DNA of 64,000 nt, from contig DATMGH010000060.1 of assembly GCA_035555675.1 (NCBI GenBank), positions 55,354 to 119,353 on the forward strand. Reading direction: 5' to 3'. The position numbers and the translations under genes are program-made. The stretch is from Solirubrobacter sp035555675. Its GTDB lineage: Bacteria; Actinomycetota; Thermoleophilia; Solirubrobacterales; Solirubrobacteraceae. Below, piece by piece: positions 59,850 to 64,000 of this stretch. The notes beneath the pieces were generated by a model. That model saw only the letters and a program-made list of their open reading frames with translations. It ran no database searches and had not been told where the DNA came from. Each line of letters begins with the position of its first letter. Position 1 is the stretch's first letter.

Positions 59850-62800
59850 CCTTCGTCAGCCGGCCGCCGGCGGCGGCGGTCCGCCCGTCCGCGCCCTTCG
59901 CGGCCAGCGCGACCTTCAGCGCGCCCTTGCGCAGCCGCTTGAGGCCCGCCTTGCTCACCTTCAGCGAGACCGTCGCCGTCCTGCCCGGCTTGACCGTGAA
60001 CGCGGCCTTCCCGAGCTTGACGGTGACCCGCTTGCGGCCCTTCTTGACGACGGTCGTCAGCGTGAGCGTGCCGCGGCAGCCGCCCGGCTCGCTCGCGGGG
60101 CAGCTGACCGGCACGGCCAGCGCGCCCTTCTTGAGCTTGGCCGGCAGCTTGCCGAGCTTGATCCACGGCTTGACGACCGGCGCGGACCCGCCGCCGCCGC
60201 CCGGCGCGCCGCCGCCGCCCGGGACGCCGCCGTCGCCACCCCCGCCGCCGTCCGGCTGGGTCGTCGCGCAGTCCACCGCGCCGCCCCGCGCGTCCGCGCG
60301 GTCCGCGGCCTGCAGGTTGCCGGCGAAGTCGCGCGCCTGGACGTCGAAGCGGTACGTGTGCCCGGCCGCCGCCGGGTAGCGCGCGGACGTGGCGGTGACG
60401 CCCATCCGCCACGGCGTCCAGGCGCCGCCGTCGATCGACGCCCACACGTCGTAGGACGCGACCCCGGACGCGGCGTCGCTGCCCGCCCAGCGCACGTCGA
60501 CCCCGTCGCAGGCCCCGGTGACGCTGGTCACGGCTCCGGTCGGCGGCACGTCGTCGATCAGGTTCGACCACACGTTGGTCACGATCGGCGCGTTCGTGTC
60601 GAAGACGATCGACGCGCTGCCGGCGATCGTCGTGCCGGTGGCGATCCCCGCCCTGGGCGCGACCGAGTACGCGACGCTGCCCTCGCCCGCGGGCGGCAGG
60701 AACCCGGCGGTCACGTCGCCGGTGAGCGCCAGCGTGCGCGGGTCGAGCGACGTGAACGTCCAGACGGCCGTGCTCCCGGTCAGCTTCGCCTCCACACGCA
60801 CCAGCAGGTAGGTGCCGAGGTCGACGACCTTGGTCCAGCTCGTCACGCCGGCGGGCGGCGCGAGCACCTGGCCGGCGAGCGCGATCGGCCCGAGCGCGAA
60901 CGTCGACAGGTCGACCGTGGCCGGGTCCAGCACGTCGGTGACGGTGACCGTCTGCGCCGGCGCGCTCGCGGCCGGCAGGTTCTGGAAGCCGACGGTGTAG
61001 TCGAGCCGGCGGTCCGAGCGCACGGCGTGCAGCGCGCCTCCGCCCTGCGTCCCGTACTTCTCGTTCGGGTCGAAGGACTGCAGCAGCTCCTTGATGTACT
61101 TGCTCGGGACGTAGTTGCCGTTCTTGTCGTACTCGGGCTCCGGGATCGTGTCGCGCTCGTTGCAGAGCTGCGCGAGCCAGAGCATCTGGTACTCGTCGTC
61201 CTGGAGCAGGTCGAAGCCCCACTTCGGGTTGGCGATCTGATCGAGGATCCCGGTCTTGCCGCCCAGCAGGCGCCGCTCCCAGGCACCGCTCATCACGGCG
61301 TCCAGCACCTGCAGGTGCGGCCCGTAGCCGAGCCCGGCCTTGTCGGCCGCCGACGTCAGGCCCTTGAGCACGACGGCGCCGTCCGCGAGGCGGTTGAGGT
61401 CGGCGAACTCCTGCTGGTCGAGCAGGCCCTTCTGGAGCAGGCAGTCGGTCAGCCGGCGGCGGTCGATCGAGAGCTCGTAGGCGCCCTCGAGCTCCTGCAG
61501 CGGCCCCGAGATCTTGAACTCGCCGCCGTTGAAGTCGACCGTGAGCAGGCCCTGCGTCGGGTCGCCCGCGACGCGCCGCGCCTTGGCCGGCGCGAGCGCC
61601 TCGGCGATGTCGCCGCGGAACGTCCAGCGCGTCCCGCTGTGCGTGACCGCCGGGGCGGCCCCGGAGGCCGCGCCTTCCGCGTAGCGCAGGGTCAGCGACC
61701 CGGACGGGCTGAACGTCATGCGCGACGCGAACCGCTCATCCGCGCCCGGCGTCAGCGCCGTCGCGGACGCGAGCGTGCGCACGTCGGTCAGCGCGGGTGC
61801 GGCCTCGCCGAAGTGCATCGACGCCTGCAGCGAGAGCTTCGTATGGCCGGGGATCGTCGTCGTCGGCGTGTAGCCGATGCGGACGTACGCGTTGGCCCCC
61901 GCGGGGATCCGCCCGACCGACACGGTCACGCTGCGCCCGGCGACGCCGTCGGAGACGGTGTAGCTCGCGCCGGGCGGCAGGTGATCGACCGCGAGCTCCG
62001 CGCCCGCCGGATAGCCCGAGAAGCGCAGGAACGCGGGCCGCGACGCGCCCTTGCCGACGTTGCCGTAGTGCAGGTAGTCGGAGCTGACCACGCCGCCGCG
62101 CGCGTACGGCGCGACCACCGCCTGCACGAACGGCTGCGCCGCGCCCGTCGTCGCCTGGATGTCGACGTTGCGGTAGCGGAACGTCGTGTCGGCGAAGTTG
62201 AACAGCTGCAGCTGCCAGTTCGGCGACGGCTTGAGCCCGGCCGTGTCGACCACCACCGTCGCCGACAGGCCGTCGTCGGACCCCGTGTAGCTGAGCGCGG
62301 GGACGATCGTCTCGTCGCCCGGCAGCCGCAGCCGCGCCGTCACGCGGCTCGTCAGCCCCGCGCCGCGCAGCGTCAGCGTGACCGGCCCGCCGTTGCCGAG
62401 CACGTTTGGCGCGACGCTGGCGAGGTCCGTGTCGTCGTTGAGGATCGTCCCCGTCCCGTCCGCGCGCGCGATCGGGACGTTGACCGGGTGGCTGAGGTGG
62501 ATCTGGAACGTCTCGTCGGGCTCGGGCGTGCCGTCCCCGTACGTCTGGATCGCGACCGTCTTGCGCGTCTCGCCGGCGGCGAACGTCAGGTCCCCGGACT
62601 GCGGCTGGCTGGCCGTGCCGTAGCCGTAGTCGGCGTTGGCGGCCGCCGCCGAGCCCACCTCGCGCAGCGCCCAGTGCACCGCGGCGGTGCCCGCGCCGGA
62701 GGAGCGCGTGACCGTGAACACGGCGTTCTCGCCCTCGCGCACCGTGACGTCGTCGATGCTCAACGACGACGTGCCGCCCGGCACGGTCACGTCGGCGCCG

Positions 62801-64000
62801 TCGAGCTCGTAGACCGGCGCGTAGCCGCCCGTGACGGTGGCGAAGCGGCCGCTGCGGAAGTGCGGGGTGTACGGCAGGTTCGCGATGCGGACGACCTGGT
62901 AGGTCTGCCCGGCCGGCGGCGACGACGCCGCGACGTCCAGCGCGCCCGCGAGCTTGACGTCGCCGCCGACCGCCAGCCCGCCGCCGCTCGCCGCCAGCCG
63001 CACCCGCAGCGTGCCGCCCGCGGTCTGGACGTAGTCGCCGCCGGCGATCTGGCTCGGGTCCCAGTAGCCGCCGTAGGAGAGCTCGAGGTGGGTCGCGCCC
63101 GGCAGCGGGGCGACCACGCCGCCCGAGTTGAGGACCTTCGCCGCCCGGACGCGGCCGGCGCCGGTCAGCGTGCCGCCGGCCAGCGTCAGGCCCGGGTCGG
63201 TCGCCGTGTACGGATCGCCGACCGTCAGCATCGTGCCGGCGTCGACCGTGAGCGTCCCGCCGCTCTGCATCGTCGGCGGCAGCGTGAGGTCGTGCGCGAC
63301 CTGCAGCGTGCCCTTCTGGACGAACGCCTTCGGGTCCTTGTAGCTGGTCCCCGGCGCGTACTGGCTGGCCCAGATCTCCGACGGCTGCGCCACGTCGGCG
63401 TCGGCGCGGATCAGCCCCTCGTTGGTCAGCTTCGCGCCGTCGTAGAGGTTGATCCGCGCGCCGACCTGGTTGTCCGCCCCCGGGGCCGGGTCCCTGGCGA
63501 ACGCGATCGTGCCGCGGTTCGTGTACGACTGACCGGCCGGGACGTCCAGCCGCACCCAGTCGCTGCCGCGATCCTCGAGCCGGACCGTCCAGTTCGGCCC
63601 GATGTCCGCCGCCAGCTTGGCCAGGCCCCACCGGACGGCGACGACGCCGCTGCCGCCGGTGACCCGCAGCGCGCCCTGGCGCAGGACCGGCGGCGTGCCG
63701 GTGAACGCGCCGCCGGTCGCGGCCAGCACGTCGGCCGGGTTCCAGAACGTCACCGTGCCCTGGTTGGCGAACGTGCCGGCGGTCTGCCGGAGCGTCGTGC
63801 CCCAGCCGGAGTCGAAGTCCAGCGCGACGCCGGCGGCGACCGTGACCGTCCCGCTGTTCGTCCACGTGCCCGCCTGCCCGGACGTGGTGCTGCGCAGCGG
63901 GCTGTCGAGCTGGATCGTGCCCGCGTTGACGACGTCGCCGTTGATGACGCTGGAGCCGTCGGCGCCCTGCGCGGTGCGCAGCGTGCCGCGGTTGGTCAGC
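59839..64000 (-). CDS. Giant secreted adhesin-like protein (5' end outside window)
   Basis: At least 1387 codons, open to the right edge of the window (the frame has no stop up to 64000). The visible N-terminal part has spaced NxGT motifs (TNRGTLRTA, VNAGTIQLD, WTNSGTVTV, FANQGTVTFW), as in beta-helix autotransporter-like passengers. A Calx-beta domain lies at about 62430-62770 (SLSIDDVTVREGENAVF, PDETFQIHL, GTILNDD). It is followed by further beta domains, a helical stretch (61040-61450), a DUF11-like unit (VTVTDVLDPATVDLSTFALG) and a Gly-rich linker. It ends in a basic module with SCP and GCRGTLTL that matches the tail of the alkaline phosphatase. Probably a cell-surface or matrix protein. 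Confidence 0.8.
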   Translation of the reverse strand, partial: LTNRGTLRTAQGADGSSVINGDVVNAGTIQLDSPLRSTTSGQAGTWTNSGTVTVAAGVALDFDSGWGTTLRQTAGTFANQGTVTFWNPADVLAATGGAFTGTPPVLRQGALRVTGGSGVVAVRWGLAKLAADIGPNWTVRLEDRGSDWVRLDVPAGQSYTNRGTIAFARDPAPGADNQVGARINLYDGAKLTNEGLIRADADVAQPSEIWASQYAPGTSYKDPKAFVQKGTLQVAHDLTLPPTMQSGGTLTVDAGTMLTVGDPYTATDPGLTLAGGTLTGAGRVRAAKVLNSGGVVAPLPGATHLELSYGGYWDPSQIAGGDYVQTAGGTLRVRLAASGGGLAVGGDVKLAGALDVAASSPPAGQTYQVVRIANLPYTPHFRSGRFATVTGGYAPVYELDGADVTVPGGTSSLSIDDVTVREGENAVFTVTRSSGAGTAAVHWALREVGSAAAANADYGYGTASQPQSGDLTFAAGETRKTVAIQTYGDGTPEPDETFQIHLSHPVNVPIARADGTGTILNDDTDLASVAPNVLGNGGPVTLTLRGAGLTSRVTARLRLPGDETIVPALSYTGSDDGLSATVVVDTAGLKPSPNWQLQLFNFADTTFRYRNVDIQATTGAAQPFVQAVVAPYARGGVVSSDYLHYGNVGKGASRPAFLRFSGYPAGAELAVDHLPPGASYTVSDGVAGRSVTVSVGRIPAGANAYVRIGYTPTTTIPGHTKLSLQASMHFGEAAPALTDVRTLASATALTPGADERFASRMTFSPSGSLTLRYAEGAASGAAPAVTHSGTRWTFRGDIAEALAPAKARRVAGDPTQGLLTVDFNGGEFKISGPLQELEGAYELSIDRRRLTDCLLQKGLLDQQEFADLNRLADGAVVLKGLTSAADKAGLGYGPHLQVLDAVMSGAWERRLLGGKTGILDQIANPKWGFDLLQDDEYQMLWLAQLCNERDTIPEPEYDKNGNYVPSKYIKELLQSFDPNEKYGTQGGGALHAVRSDRRLDYTVGFQNLPAASAPAQTVTVTDVLDPATVDLSTFALGPIALAGQVLAPPAGVTSWTKVVDLGTYLLVRVEAKLTGSTAVWTFTSLDPRTLALTGDVTAGFLPPAGEGSVAYSVAPRAGIATGTTIAGSASIVFDTNAPIVTNVWSNLIDDVPPTGAVTSVTGACDGVDVRWAGSDAASGVASYDVWASIDGGAWTPWRMGVTATSARYPAAAGHTYRFDVQARDFAGNLQAADRADARGGAVDCATTQPDGGGGGDGGVPGGGGAPGGGGGSAPVVKPWIKLGKLPAKLKKGALAVPVSCPASEPGGCRGTLTLTTVVKKGRKRVTVKLGKAAFTVKPGRTATVSLKVSKAGLKRLRKGALKVALAAKGADGRTAAAGGRLTKVRR

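Overview
The window is very GC-rich (roughly 70 percent or more) bacterial chromosome. It looks like a high-GC actinobacterium of the Thermoleophilia/Solirubrobacterales type. That assignment is an inference from: a NucS mismatch endonuclease, EttA, DUF1707, DUF3817 and LtrA proteins, an actinobacterial-type aconitase with an SFPASD linker, frequent GTG/TTG starts, and many large secreted proteins that end in basic beta-rich modules. No rRNA, tRNA, phage, IS element or CRISPR array was seen.

Layout. 1-1.8 kb: truncated PNPOx-family gene, divergent AraC-DinB regulator, DUF1707 membrane protein. 1.9-7.5 kb: secreted M14 carboxypeptidase, enolase-superfamily dehydratase coupled to a quinone-type oxidoreductase, secreted FecR-like protein. 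7.5-18 kb: DUF3817 protein, CHASE-PAS-GGDEF-EAL protein, aldehyde dehydrogenase, UppP, nicotinate phosphoribosyltransferase and LtrA, facing a tightly overlapping four-gene operon (baeRF/Vms1-like, HIBADH-like, nicotinamidase, PCMT). 18-23 kb: self-regulated MFS-TetR operon, ECF sigma with a membrane partner, two small unknown membrane genes. 23-32 kb: aconitase, solitary PIN protein, Ski2-like helicase, AI-2E permease that appears to have been inserted between helicase and M42 peptidase, HAD phosphatase. 32-43 kb: gamma-glutamyltransferase with a His/Gly-rich insert, a methylamine-dehydrogenase-like three-gene cluster (MauE-MauD fusion, MauA-like protein lacking one TTQ tryptophan, MauF/CcdA-like membrane protein fused to a propeller-like domain), two secreted proteins sharing a C-terminal module, EttA. 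43-52 kb: C26 amidotransferase, ABC-2 exporter, HD-GYP protein, candidate small RNA, J-domain/TPR protein, DUF11 protein, MFS pump, YihY protein. 52.7-64 kb: a run of large secreted proteins (PhoA-type phosphatase with Ig-like repeats, PKD protein, giant Calx-beta protein running off the right edge) with nucS between them.

Regulation and style. Many genes have a TANNNT -10 box 6-12 nt before the start codon with no Shine-Dalgarno sequence, which suggests widespread leaderless transcription. Operonic genes overlap at NTGA junctions (ATGA, GTGA, TTGA), including two where the only workable start is CTG. Secreted proteins such as the M14 peptidase, gamma-glutamyltransferase and alkaline phosphatase instead have strong Shine-Dalgarno sequences.

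Most interesting regions: the mau-like cluster (34.0-37.1 kb), the duplicated divergent promoter flanking the AI-2E gene (28.85-30.27 kb), the candidate small RNA with a five-codon ORF (46.7-46.9 kb), and the shared symmetrical -10 element at 51.72 kb.
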